Source: Rhynchonema sp. JSB1_4
Taxonomy: Eukaryota > Nematoda > Chromadorea > Monhysterida > Xyalidae
Reading direction: 5' to 3'
NCBI GenBank assembly: GCA_030248065.1
Contig: JASAMV010007384.1
Span: 34,374 to 98,373, forward strand
DNA: 64,000 nucleotides
Shown here piece by piece: positions 45,863 to 58,264 of the stretch. Both the position numbers and the translations under genes were made by a program. Position 1 is the stretch's first letter; each line of letters starts with the position of its first letter. The notes under the pieces are model-generated. The model searched no databases. It was not told the origin of the DNA and was given only the letters and a program-made list of their open reading frames with translations.

Positions 45863-46760
45863 ACCACATGATAACCATGTTGTTTGACAGTGTGTTGTGT
45901 TCATTGATGCTGATGTATGGAGCGGGGACTTACATTGCAACAAGATGACCACTATTGTTCACTGTCAATAGTTTTGCACTTCACGTGTCGTGCACATGAT
46001 AACCATGTTTGATCACTGCATTTGATGTTGTTGTGTTCATTACTTTTGATTGCTTACAAATGCCGAGCTCCGTGCCAGCCAGCGACTGGACAACAAGTTT
46101 GTTTGCCACAAGACCGCCATGAAACAGGTGTCTCGTGTTTGTGAAAGTTGTTCTCTGAATGTTTTTTGTGGCCGTGTGTTGTTTGTTTTTAGCAAAAAAA
46201 GTGTTTGTGAGAGCAATGTATTGCACAGGGTTGTGACTCGTGTAACGAATTTCAAGCTTGTGCTGCGAAAGAAAAGTCAGTGCTGTTGCATCAGATGTCG
46301 AATGGCTGACGGCAACCTATTACAACCCGTTACTAGATTGTTTTTTTGCATTGATTGCTGACAAGCACATGATATAATCATGACTATCGCTTGAACCAAT
46401 GTATACTTGCGACCTGGGCATGTGGGTGCCCAAGTTATAAGTGCAGCACTGCATGTCAATGAATGTTACTCTCTTCCATTGTGGCGTGAGGTCGCCGTTC
46501 ACTAACGACCACGCACACATCGCCACCATGTTGATACCTCTTCCCGCTTCAAATGTTGGCCGTTGGCCAGCGCGCCAAAAAACGAAACCACACGGACACT
46601 GAAGACATACAACTGGCTCCTGCTGAGACAAGGCAATCTGCTTCAAGCACTGAAGGTCAACAGAGCGCACCACATCGTTGGGGTTGGTATGGTGTACATT
46701 CAAAGCCGCATCACAAGGATGCAGACGTGCGCACACCACAGTCTTCGCACACCCAGTGCG
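45863..46760. other. H2A-H2B spacer
   Basis: No gene was recognised. The sequence just after the H2A stem-loop (CACATGATAACCATGTT… TTGTGTTCATT) is partly repeated at about 45993-46040 without a stem-loop, so a short tandem duplication has occurred downstream of H2A. Confidence 0.5.
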
Positions 46761-46768
46761 TATATAAT
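46761..46768 (+). promoter_or_regulatory. TATA box of histone H2B
   Basis: TATATAAT, 58 bases upstream of the H2B start codon. Confidence 0.8.
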
Positions 46769-46825
46769 GGGGGCACATTGAGCAGTCGAGTCATTGTTCA
46801 CTCCAGCTGAATACTCGCTCTCAAC

Positions 46826-47194
46826 ATGCCACCGAAACCCTCCGCCAAGGGCGCCAAGAAGGCCGCCAAGTCGCAGAAGAAGCGCACCGGGGACAAGAAG
46901 CGTCGCCGCAAGCCCAAGCAGTCGTACAGCACGTACGTCTACAAGGTGCTCAAGCAGGTGCATCCCGACACCGGCATCAGCTCGAAGGCCATGTCGATCA
47001 TGAACTCGTTCGTGAACGACCTGTTCGAGCGCATCGCCTCGGAATCGTCGCGTCTGGCCCACTACAACAAGAAGTCGACCATCACGAGTCGCGAAATCCA
47101 GACGGCCGTGCGTCTGCTGTTGCCTGGTGAGCTGGCCAAACACGCCGTCAGCGAAGGCACCAAGGCTGTGACGAAATACACCAGCAGCAAGTAA
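46826..47194 (+). CDS. H2B: Histone H2B (replication-dependent)
   Basis: An intronless 122-residue frame starts [20 protein letters not shown]. It has a basic tail, then '[20 protein letters not shown]', '[20 protein letters not shown]', '[20 protein letters not shown]' and ends KYTSSK. The C-terminal Lys in 'AVTKYTSSK' is the usual monoubiquitination site. It pairs with H2A in the nucleosome. The downstream UUCG hairpin (47219-47232) carries a compensatory base-pair change compared with its neighbours, and the stem-loop is at 47249-47264. Confidence 0.98.
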   Translation: MPPKPSAKGAKKAAKSQKKRTGDKKRRRKPKQSYSTYVYKVLKQVHPDTGISSKAMSIMNSFVNDLFERIASESSRLAHYNKKSTITSREIQTAVRLLLPGELAKHAVSEGTKAVTKYTSSK

Positions 47195-47218
47195 ACAAGT
47201 GGACAACCACTGAAACCC

Positions 47219-47232
47219 TGGTCTTCGGACCA
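47219..47232 (+). promoter_or_regulatory. Conserved UUCG-tetraloop hairpin, H2B 3' UTR (compensated pair)
   Basis: TGGTC-TTCG-GACCA: same size and spacing as in the other histone genes, but the fourth stem pair is U-A instead of A-U. This double change keeps the pairing and is direct evidence for selection on RNA structure. Confidence 0.85.
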
Positions 47233-47248
47233 CTTGCCCTAACCCAAC

Positions 47249-47264
47249 GGCCCTCTTCAGGGCC
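47249..47264 (+). terminator. Histone 3'-end stem-loop, H2B
   Basis: GGCCCTCTTCAGGGCC followed by ACCACA; identical to the other three copies. Confidence 0.95.
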
Positions 47265-48551
<1,287 letters not shown>

Positions 48552-48577
48552 ATGCACTTCAACAGCATTTGAAACCA

Positions 48578-48591
48578 TGGACTTCGGTCCA
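48578..48591 (+). promoter_or_regulatory. Conserved UUCG-tetraloop hairpin, H4 3' UTR
   Basis: TGGAC-TTCG-GTCCA, 16 bases before the stem-loop, as in H2A and H3. Confidence 0.8.
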
Positions 48592-48607
48592 CTTACCCTA
48601 ACCCAAC

Positions 48608-48623
48608 GGCCCTCTTCAGGGCC
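48608..48623 (+). terminator. Histone 3'-end stem-loop, H4
   Basis: GGCCCTCTTCAGGGCC followed by ACCACA. Confidence 0.95.
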
Positions 48624-49265
48624 ACCACATGACAAACCATGTTTCATTTGGCTGTCTTGTTCTGTTATCTTCGTTTACATACATGCTACCTGTGTTATAA
48701 TTCTGTCGTGTTGCCAACAACGGAGTAACAACTGCAACCGAGTCCAAGGTGATCTTTATCAGAACCCGCACCGACAACAGCGTGGTAGGCAACGTATCCC
48801 GTGGCTGCGAGCATTTTCCCCTGTCGGTTCCAGTATGCGTCTGACGCGTGCGTTCGAGTTGTGCACAGCCACGTTCACTTGCAGTGTTTTCCTTTGTGCT
48901 TATTTTGAAGCAGCTTTTTGGTTTTGGTGGGTCATCTTTTGACCAGACGTTTTGAACACATACCCAATGCTGTTCCCGGTGCAGCCATCAATGCCCGGTC
49001 CAACAGCGAGTTGAGGTTCTTCACGCATGAAGTTGATCACCAACTACCAGGCCCGACACGACAAACTACCCAAGCATGACAGTGACAAACGCGGACGAAC
49101 CACCAACCACACTAGCACCCACCAGATATTCAAGAAGAAGGCAGTGCACAGCACCAATACAACAACAAAATAAGCGCGCCAAATCTATTTTGGTGTTTTG
49201 GCAGAAATCCAAAATCAGCGTGTGCTCAGCCAATCAGCGACGAGCGCGCCGACGCCACGAAACAC
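48624..49265. other. H4-H3 spacer
   Basis: No gene was recognised in about 640 bases. H1 is not present here or elsewhere in the cluster. Confidence 0.5.
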
Positions 49266-49272
49266 TATAAAT
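49266..49272 (+). promoter_or_regulatory. TATA box of histone H3
   Basis: TATAAAT, 74 bases upstream of the H3 start codon. Confidence 0.75.
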
Positions 49273-49339
49273 GTAGTGCTGTTTGAATCCCACATCATCT
49301 TTACATTCTCTTGTTCTGTACCCAAAGCAACGTTCTTGA

Positions 49340-49756
<417 letters not shown>

Positions 49757-49778
49757 AATGTGAAGACGCATGAAACCC

Positions 49779-49792
49779 TGGACTTCGGTCCA
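49779..49792 (+). promoter_or_regulatory. Conserved UUCG-tetraloop hairpin, H3 3' UTR
   Basis: TGGAC-TTCG-GTCCA, 16 bases before the stem-loop. Confidence 0.8.
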
Positions 49793-49808
49793 CTTACCCT
49801 AACCCAAC

Positions 49809-49824
49809 GGCCCTCTTCAGGGCC
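49809..49824 (+). terminator. Histone 3'-end stem-loop, H3
   Basis: GGCCCTCTTCAGGGCC followed by ACCTCA, the only copy whose 3' flank differs (ACCTCA instead of ACCACA). Confidence 0.95.
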
Positions 49825-51067
49825 ACCTCATCAGAACCATGTTTGTATGATTTCGTTCTCGTTCCCCACAGTGTGTGCGGGCGACGTTACTGCCGTTTCA
49901 TTTCACAGCACAGTCGAGCACATCAACCCCGCATCTTCGTTTTCGTCCGCAGCCGCAAGACAGCACAGTTGTTTTTGGTCTGGCCTACCTAGACTTTCCC
50001 ATGTTGTTTTTGCGTTTGTTGTCAGGTGAGTGTTTGCGATGGTGCACGAGACGCTGGTTGGATATGATCTGACGACTTTTGTCCGTTTGCTCAAAAGATT
50101 TCACCATGCATGCGGGTTAGGGTTTTTGGCATGTGCAAGCGTTTAGGTGTGTCCACGTCGACGCGCTGATCACAACGGAACCAAATTATAAATAAATTAC
50201 TTTTGTATCCGTTGCTATGCTACACCCGAAAATACATTGTGAATACATTGTGCAACCGGCCAGCTCGTGTCTTTTGGTGCCAGTGGCAACACGTCGTCAT
50301 CTGTGCAATGGCACTGTCGATGACCTGGTGCACATACAGTCCGATGGGATGGCCGGTCGAAACGGGCAACGCAGATGCACACTGATGTACAGTCCACATC
50401 CACATTATGACCTAAATGTATATTTTTACACAAGCTTCGTTTGTGCGTGTAAAAAATCTCAGCCAAGCGTTTCCTGTTTTCGGCTGATATCGAGTTCGTT
50501 TTGATTGCTTGTCTGTTTTTTTATTTTTTTTGGTGGTATGTATATGAACAACAGACCCGTGCGTGACTGACACTAGCAATAGTTCCCGCAGAGCGAGTAC
50601 CTATAGATCATGTGTACGTTTACGGTTCAAGCTGCGGACCACACAACACAAAACAACAACAAAGCGCTCATAAAGCAATCGTCTGGCGTTTTTATGAGTT
50701 CGAAATGTGAGCACAAGTTGATCCGCACACACACAACACCACACTGTAGAGCATTCATGCATCTAGCTCTGCTTTATCAAAAAAAAAACAAAATCGTTCT
50801 TCGTGTCTGGCCACGACTGCCCAGTTCAGGCTTTGGTATCAACAACAACAGCAGATGTGTTGTTGAGTCCTGTCGGGGCACACGACACACGAACAGCCCG
50901 CACCCAATTTACAGATGCGTCAGGGTACCAGTCAATGCAACATTAGTGCCACCGTGCACTTGTGTTGAATCATGTGTCTGGCAATGACAGTTGCACATCA
51001 TCATTTATCGGTGCTTGCTGGCTGGCGCATTTCTTGTTCATGATCAAAAAGTCATACAAAGTTCACG
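49825..51067. other. Intergenic region after the histone cluster
   Basis: No gene was recognised. A segment at about 50259-50375 is related to about 42809-42935 upstream of the cluster. The rest is unremarkable AT-rich sequence leading to the LRR gene's start codon. Confidence 0.45.
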
Positions 51068-54000
51068 ATGAACTGGTGTAATTTGATGCTGCTGCTTGTC
51101 GTTCTAGCCCTGCCTATATGCCAGGGTGTGCCATGTCCCCCAGCGCCAGATGTCAAGCCTTGCACCTGCCACACCGTGCACGCACAAAAGTCGATCGTCA
51201 GAGTCGACTGTCAACGCGCCAACAGTTGGCTTGCGCTGCGATACGCACTCGCTCAGTTCAGGTGATGATTTAATGTTGTGAATTTACGAGTATTGATGCC
51301 GTGCATTTAACGGGAAAACTTTGAGTTCATAACTGCAGCATACTTAAGAGTAACTTTTGTGTGTACCTTTTCCTACCTTCGATGTGGTAACAGCGGAAAA
51401 ACTTTACACCAGTATACTTATGAATATACCACCCCATGCGGGACCCGCACAAATATGGAACTAATTATTATAAATTTATTTTCCCGTATGTGCAGATTCT
51501 CGTTCTTCCTCGAGACACTGTTCATTCGTGGCGTCTACGACAGTTATGGATCGGTCGGCCGTCTGTTCCGTGATTTGACCGTGAAACATCTACGAATATC
51601 AAACTCGTGGCTGGCGCGGCCGAGCAACAAGTACAAGAAGTACACCCTGCCCGCAGGGTAGGTCATTCCACATCGATTTACAGACACGGCCCTAATTTTC
51701 TGACGGAAACCTTTTAGAACAACGTTCATGATGCATGCGTGTTTTGAAATTTTCAGTGCAATGCCAACACGCACGCGACTAATGTTCTAATTGCAGAATG
51801 TTCGTTGGCAGCCGCATCGTGATTCTCGAGCTCGAAGGTGTCAACTTGACACGTGTGCCATCACGAGCGCTCAGTCGTGTCAGTCACTTGCACACGCTGT
51901 CGTTGAGGGGCAACAGGATCGGGGTTGTGGAACACAAGGCATTCAGGACCATGGGCAAACTGACAAAGTTGGACATGACTGGTTAGCTGCACTCGGATTG
52001 CAGTGAGAGGCCTGTTCTGCGCGAAGTCTGCCTATCATAAAAAACGTTTCCACCAAAAATTATACGGTCTAGTTTACTGAACCCGTTTACGCACAAAACC
52101 CAGTCACATGTTTTAGAGGTTACTACGGGTCCATCTGGTGGATTCCTACTGACGGTAACCCGGGGCACCCTCAGTGTGCGTGAAGCGGTGAACCAAAACA
52201 CGTTGCGATATGACTGAAATATACATAATTAGGGCGAGGGACTGCAACAATACAAAAACCCAAAAACGTCAGATAACGAAGAATTGAAACATCAGCACGT
52301 CACCCTCCAGCCAATCTACTGCGTTCTGTGCCTGGCTCAGCCTTCAGACGCCTGCCCCGACTGCAGATACTGCTATTGTCGGCCAACAACATATCGGTGA
52401 TCAGGGATAATGACTTTCGACAGTTGAGTGTGCTGAAAGTGTTGGATTTGTCAAGTTAGTGACTTGTAGTCCTTTTTGGGTTGTTAAGTTTCCACTTCAA
52501 TTCGACAAAATCACCTTCTCTGGTGTCAAATATTGTGATATGATCAGATCGGTCTTGGTCACATAACTTTCTGCGCGAATGATGTTGCGGGATTTACTGA
52601 TGATGACAATAATTTCGATAATGGAGATTATGCATTTGTGCTCATCAACCAGGCAACCGACTGAAACGTATCACCGACGGCGCTCTGCGCAATGTCAAAG
52701 GTCTACAACAACTGTCCTTGGCCTTCAATAGACCCCTGAACAGCACATTAGACAGTGCACTGTCACAGTTGACCAATTTGACGTTGGTCGACATCAGTGG
52801 TATACCTGTACCGTCATTGACTGCGTTTACGGGCAATCCGGTGGATACCATGATTGTACAGGTGCGAATGTTGAATATTTGCGCCGTTCGTATCAGCGAT
52901 ATCACAGGATTCATATGTGTGCGTGAAATCGTCACTATTGATTTTGAATCTGTTTAGGGCTGACAACAAATTGGGCTGGCAGGTATCAAACTTGTTACTA
53001 GTGTATGACTGCTGCCACTAATGTCATTGGCCCGCCCGATTTGAACCGATCCAAGTTTGATGTGGATCGTGGTGAACTTTCCAGCAGCGCTACAACTTTC
53101 CCCTTCACGACGTGGCAGCGTTCAATCATCTCCGCAGACTCGATCTGTGTGGATGCGAACACATGCGCGTGCCGCCTAATCTACAGGTTTGTGAAGCATC
53201 AGGTTGCTCATTTGCTTATGTAAGAACTTTCTTGTTCAGTTTTAGCTAAATCAATTGGAGCAAATTGATTTGAGCCGAACTAATGTTACCCTCGACTTTC
53301 TTCGTGCATTCCCCAGTCTCAAACGCTTGTACGTCGATCAACATGGCGGGGCGCTGCATCGATTGAACAAAGCCCAATTCAAGTGGGTCATTTCGTAAAT
53401 TTAGTGCCGTGCGTAGTACACGCTTTGCAGCACCCGGAAGCCGTAGGCTTATGTTTACGACACCAATATTCCACAGTTGTCAAACTGCATGTTAGCTTCT
53501 GCCGTCCCTTGAAGACACACGCCGCATTTGGAGTGGATACAGCTGGACGGCTGTAATCTCGGTCAAATCGATTCGGCCGCATTTCGTGATCTAAAAACGT
53601 CGTTGAAACGGTTGTCGTTGAAGAAGAACAGACTGTCGGCGATACCGGCAGGGACATTTAGTGGCTTCACACAACTGGAAATGGTTGGCGATGTTTCACG
53701 GCCCTGTGGACTGCGAAATATTAGTGCCGTGTACTTTAGGACTACGCGGATAGTTCTCTCCGGGAAGAGTCTGTAAAATAATTTTACCGAGGGTGTCGGT
53801 AAAAAATGAAAACGCTGACTATCTGTAATTTTTACAGATTATATGTAAAAATTACAGACACTTTGTAAACGTTACAAACTGTCTGTAAAAATGGGTGAAA
53901 GCGCGGGAATCAAAAATGTTTCATATGAAAATGTTCCTTACTTATTGATAACGTTGTGTTGTCACTTATCCCTGCTTTGTTTCAACAAACTGTGCGTCTT

Positions 54001-56664
54001 TATTCAGCAGCTGCTGAAAATGTGAACTTTAATCATTCCGACGCGCAATGTTTGTCGAAATTCGCAAGATTCATCGCGTCAGGTCCACAAATTGACTCAA
54101 GATCAGTATGGGAACTCGAACAAAACTATATGGCAGGTAAATTCATGGAACAGGGACTGGACTTTGTTCTTCGTGCTTTGTGCGGATTTTGAAACCTTTT
54201 CGTGTTGACTCACGTGTAATTAATTTGCTCAAAAATCCACCCAAGCTCCGTCAACCCTGCAACCCTGAAAAATAAGGCCCAAGCCTACGCCTGTGCTCAA
54301 GCATAGGACCGTGTTTAGGCACAGAAAAGTTGGCGAATTTTGGGTGGATTTTTGGGCAATGAAATAGACTTCTTCATTTCAACAAAATTATATTCACTAC
54401 TATTAATATCGTTTGAGAATGCTCGCAAGTCTCAATATTACAGGACCGGACTAATCAATTCGATTGAAACTCAACTCGGTTCGTTTCGTCGCCAACAGGA
54501 TCGGCTGATCAGAAAGGCTGATGCGCATCATCACGTCGGTGTCAATAATCAAAACCGTCCAACACTAAACGCAACTGATCACCGCAATTTATTGAAGGCG
54601 AGATCTACACCAAAATAAACTCGTACCTCACTATTATAGCTCGCCTCCAATAGTGGTTTAGACTCCAGGCCTAAACCACCACTATTGGAACGCGCATTAA
54701 TTGTGCAGCCATTTCAACAGTTATATATGTACTTGTCTCTTAATACCGCAATAAGTTCTATGTATCAATATTTTGTTGTGTTTGCGTTATTTTACGCATG
54801 GGTTCGTAACACACCTTATGGTACTTTTTAGCTCTCATTTAGATTGTTCTCAACCATATGCGTGTTTTGGTGGGTATTTAACGTATGTACTTATGTATCC
54901 TGTCATTTTACACAATCAACAAGTGATATTATAGACAAAAGCAGCCTGTTGCAGTGGAAATAAAATTACCGATAAAGTCTGTAAAGTCCCGCTTTTACCA
55001 ACTGTCTGTAAATTTACCAACATTCTGTAAAACGGCAGCTGCTATGCAACACACATAATATTTTACAGACAGTCTGTAAATTTTACCGACAGTTTATGTG
55101 CTCAAAATTTTAACGAGAATCTGTAAAATTTTTACCGAATTCGGTAAAATTCGGCCAAAATTTCCCGGAGAGTTCCACGCTGCTCACCTCAACAGCTCAT
55201 CTCCAACCGCCAGCTGTGTCATATGCTTGTACGCATGGTACTAATATTCTGCGTTACCTGTAACTGCGTTGCAGATTGTAATCATTGAAATTATTTTCTC
55301 AACGCCCAGGTCGATCTATCCAACAATAGATTCCGTGACGTCACCGCTCCTCCACTGCAGTTCCCACTTGATGTCAATTTGTTTGGCGACTCGGTCGAAA
55401 CGATGCACACACTGGATCTGGCGAAGAACTATCTGCAACAGTATCCCACAAAACTGACAGGTATGCTTCTGCCACTAATGAGTTGTACACCTCGCTTCTG
55501 ACCTCGTTGTTTTTTATGCGCTTCGTGTCTGTACACGTGACATGCAACAAGAAAGAATGATCTCAATTATTGATCTACATGTACAATAATGCCTACGATG
55601 CGATGCGACTGTACCTACGTAAGTGGTGACTCGGAACCTGATTTATTCAGAGCCCCTAAAACATCTCAAGTACCTGAACATCGCTGCCAACAACATCAGT
55701 CGCATCGGACCAGAAGTTTGTTTCGGCAAACAAGAATTGGAAATATTGAATTTCTTCAACAACTGTCTGGCATCGGTGTTGCCAAACACATTCCTCAACT
55801 GCAGTCAGCTAAAGGTGAACATGATCGTGTTTTATGAGCACCTGTGAATTCAGAATATTAATGCCGAGCATGTGAGCGAAAACAGACTGAAAAAGTTCAG
55901 GAGCTGAACCTCGGCTGGAATCTGCTAATTGACGTCGTTGACCGGATTCTGTACCCGCCCTCTATTGAAACATTACTGCTGAGTGGCACACAACTTGAGG
56001 TTGGAGGTCTGATTGCGAACTGTAGGAGATTATGGAATACTATTGTACAGTATTATGGAATGTATTGTACAAAGCTTCTGTGACAGAAGCATCAATGGTA
56101 ACGGGCTTGTTGAAGATGCGTGACATTCTTCATATTATATTCCAGACGTTATCAGAGTCGAACTTCGACCAACTGCCGAATTTGCGTTATCTGGACGTGA
56201 GCAAGAATTATCTGATGAAGATCGACGGCAACGCGCTGGCCGCCTCACGTCGTACGCTTACTGTGATTGACTTGGGCGGTCGGTTTGAATCTGTTTTTTA
56301 GTTAAACTTTGTCGGGTTCTTCTTTCTGTTTGCGCCAGCTCCCGTCAGAAATTGTTGCAGACAACCCTCTGAATTGCGAGTGCCCGCTGCGTTCTTTCGT
56401 TGATTGGTTGACCGAGAACAAGGTACCGTACAGCTATTCATAAGACTGCTTATTAAAAAATTACAGAAAGTGTTCCTGCGTTAAAAGAATGTTGGCATTA
56501 TGGGCTTGGAAGTATTTTACATTTAGGTGATGCTCACAGCGTCCACCACCTGCTACCAACCGCCCCAACTGCGTGGTCAACACCTGATTCGACGAGTGTG
56601 TTGGTCGCGATGCAAAGCCGATCACACAAGGGTGCACTTCTGTCAGGCAACCGATTCGCCGTAG
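51068..56664 (+). CDS. Secreted leucine-rich-repeat protein
   Basis: Fourteen exons (51068-51261, 51496-51657, 51797-51981, 52296-52454, 52653-52861, 53085-53186, 53246-53382, 53515-53683, 55310-55460, 55651-55814, 55901-55999, 56146-56278, 56361-56422, 56527-56664) close to 687 residues. A signal peptide (MNWCNLMLLLVVLALPICQG) precedes a Cys-rich cap (PCPPAPDVKPCTCH). Roughly twenty LRRs follow, for example 'LHTLSLRGNRIGVVEHKAF', 'LQILLLSANNISVIRDNDF' and 'LKYLNIAANNISRIGPEVC'. An LRRCT cap (NPLNCECPLRSFVDWL … TTCYQPPQLRG … VCWSRC) closes the array. There is no membrane segment after the cap, so it is probably secreted or matrix-bound, in the broad class of nematode eLRRon or chaoptin-like proteins. 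The ligand is unknown. Intron 8 (53684-55309) contains a 1.4-kb repeat element. The acceptor at 53514 (TTGAAG) is the weakest junction. Confidence 0.85.
53756..55172. mobile_element. 1.4-kb inverted-repeat element in LRR gene intron 8
   Basis: The left end CTCTCCGGGAA (53756) is the inverse of TTCCCGGAGAG (ending 55172). AGTT occurs at both outer edges (53752-53755 and 55171-55174), a possible short target duplication. Subterminal regions on both sides consist of iterated CTGTAAAA/TTTTACAG and GGTAAAATTTTACCGA words (53768-53890 and 54960-55150). A further inverted pair (CCTCCAATAGTGGTTTAG/CTAAACCACCACTATTGG) lies at about 54643-54689. No transposase was recognised. Confidence 0.65.
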
Positions 56665-56710
56665 ATTGCTCTGTTATCATGAGAATTCATTTATTGTGGT
56701 GTTCACTGTT

Positions 56711-58264
56711 GGCCATAACCACCTGGGGGCCCAGCGGGCCCATAGTGTTGAAGAATGTAATGCAGATTTGTCCAAAAAGGCAGAAATAAGATTTGGAATT
56801 ACAGGGTGTCAACTGTGCATTAAAAACGTGACAGATGCAGATTTTTTGCGTTTTGTGGCGCGTCCGGGCCCCCAGGTAGAAATTGTGGGCCCCATTGATG
56901 CAGTTTAGCCATTTCTGCCATTCTAATGTATTAACTTTCGCGCGCGCGAAATATCCATTTTTGGGGCCCCCTGGGCCCCCAATTCGAGCAATATTTTGTT
57001 TTTCATGCAAATCTGTGTCACTGCGTTTGCAGGTGCATCCGGTCGTGCATGCCGCGTGCACGCGCGTGCAGCAGTGTCGTTTGAAAAGAAAATTGCAATT
57101 GAAAAATGTCAGTAGGGCGAATATCATTCTCGTGATGTATTGCGCACAAGTAGGTCTGTAAATTGATCAGATATGTACGTATATGCAGTCGTCAATAAAA
57201 ATTTTTTTAATTAAAAATTTTTTTTTTATTTCAGCCAAAATCTGCCCAACACGATAAAAAAATGAGCGCTGAAGTACAAAACAGGGGTATTTTTTGTTAG
57301 ATAATGCGTTCTAAGTGCATATAAAGCACAGGTGATACGAAAACCATGCTATCCAATGGTCGATAAGTGCCAACCATAGACAGGTACACACCCGTACCCT
57401 TCCCCAGGTGGTGCGGGTGTGATGGTATGGCTTTCTGATATTCGGCATGGGAATTTTGGGTGAAATTATGACGTCTAGGTACACGACCAATGCAAATAAG
57501 CTGCACATAGTGTGAAATTAGAGTGAATACAAAATAGAATCACTCCTTTCGGGACTGGAGCATGGATAAATAAATGTCCACCCAGTCACATGTACGTGTG
57601 TAGTCATATGAGAGGCCCTGTGAGTGTGCGCACTATGTCTAGATGCCACAAAACAACGATTATGGCACCCAATACACCCATGGTAGGGTTAGGTGATGTC
57701 AACAGTAGCAATTTTTATGCAAAAAATAGCACTTTTAGAGCAAAAAAAATCGAGAAATTTTCGAATTTTTAAATTAAAATAAAAATTTTTTTTAACTATT
57801 GGAACGAATTTTTTTAAAAACCACTGCGTATATGGATATGGATACGGAGAACAAGGCTGCAATTTCAATTATGAGCAATAAAATGTAAGCAAATGTAAGG
57901 TTGTAACTGTTAACAGCACAATAACATTCACATTTCAAAGTAACAAAAAACATCAGTTACTTGGCCAACCACGGAATGAAGTCAAATCAAAAGTCAGTCA
58001 CTCAATCACTCAGTGAATCATCGCTGTCGTTCTGCTCAGCAGTGGGAACAGTGGCCGTTTTTTAACATTATGTTTATCTCAAAAGACATGCGCCATAGCG
58101 CATGCATGCAGATGTTAGCGCGTGCACGATTCTTCCTGGGGGCCCAGGGGGCCCAGCGCTTTTTCACAGACATATCTTCCTGGGGGCCCAGGGGGCCCAA
58201 GGCTTGCTATATCCACCCTGTGGCTGGGCCCCCTGGGCCCGCTGGGCCCCCAGGTAGTTATGCC
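56711..58264. mobile_element. 1.55-kb inverted-repeat element with GGGGGCCCA arrays
   Basis: CATAACCACCTGGGGGCCCA (from about 56714) is matched in inverse orientation by TGGGCCCCCAGGTAGTTATG (to about 58262); both arms also carry GCGGGCCCA. CACTGT is found just outside each end (56704-56709 and 58266-58271). Arrays of GGGGGCCCA words lie near both ends (56720-56990 and 58130-58255). The centre is AT-rich, with poly-A/T runs at 57195-57235 and 57725-57815. The element starts 47 bases after the stop codon of the LRR gene and could provide part of its 3' UTR or polyadenylation region. No protein is encoded. Confidence 0.6.
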
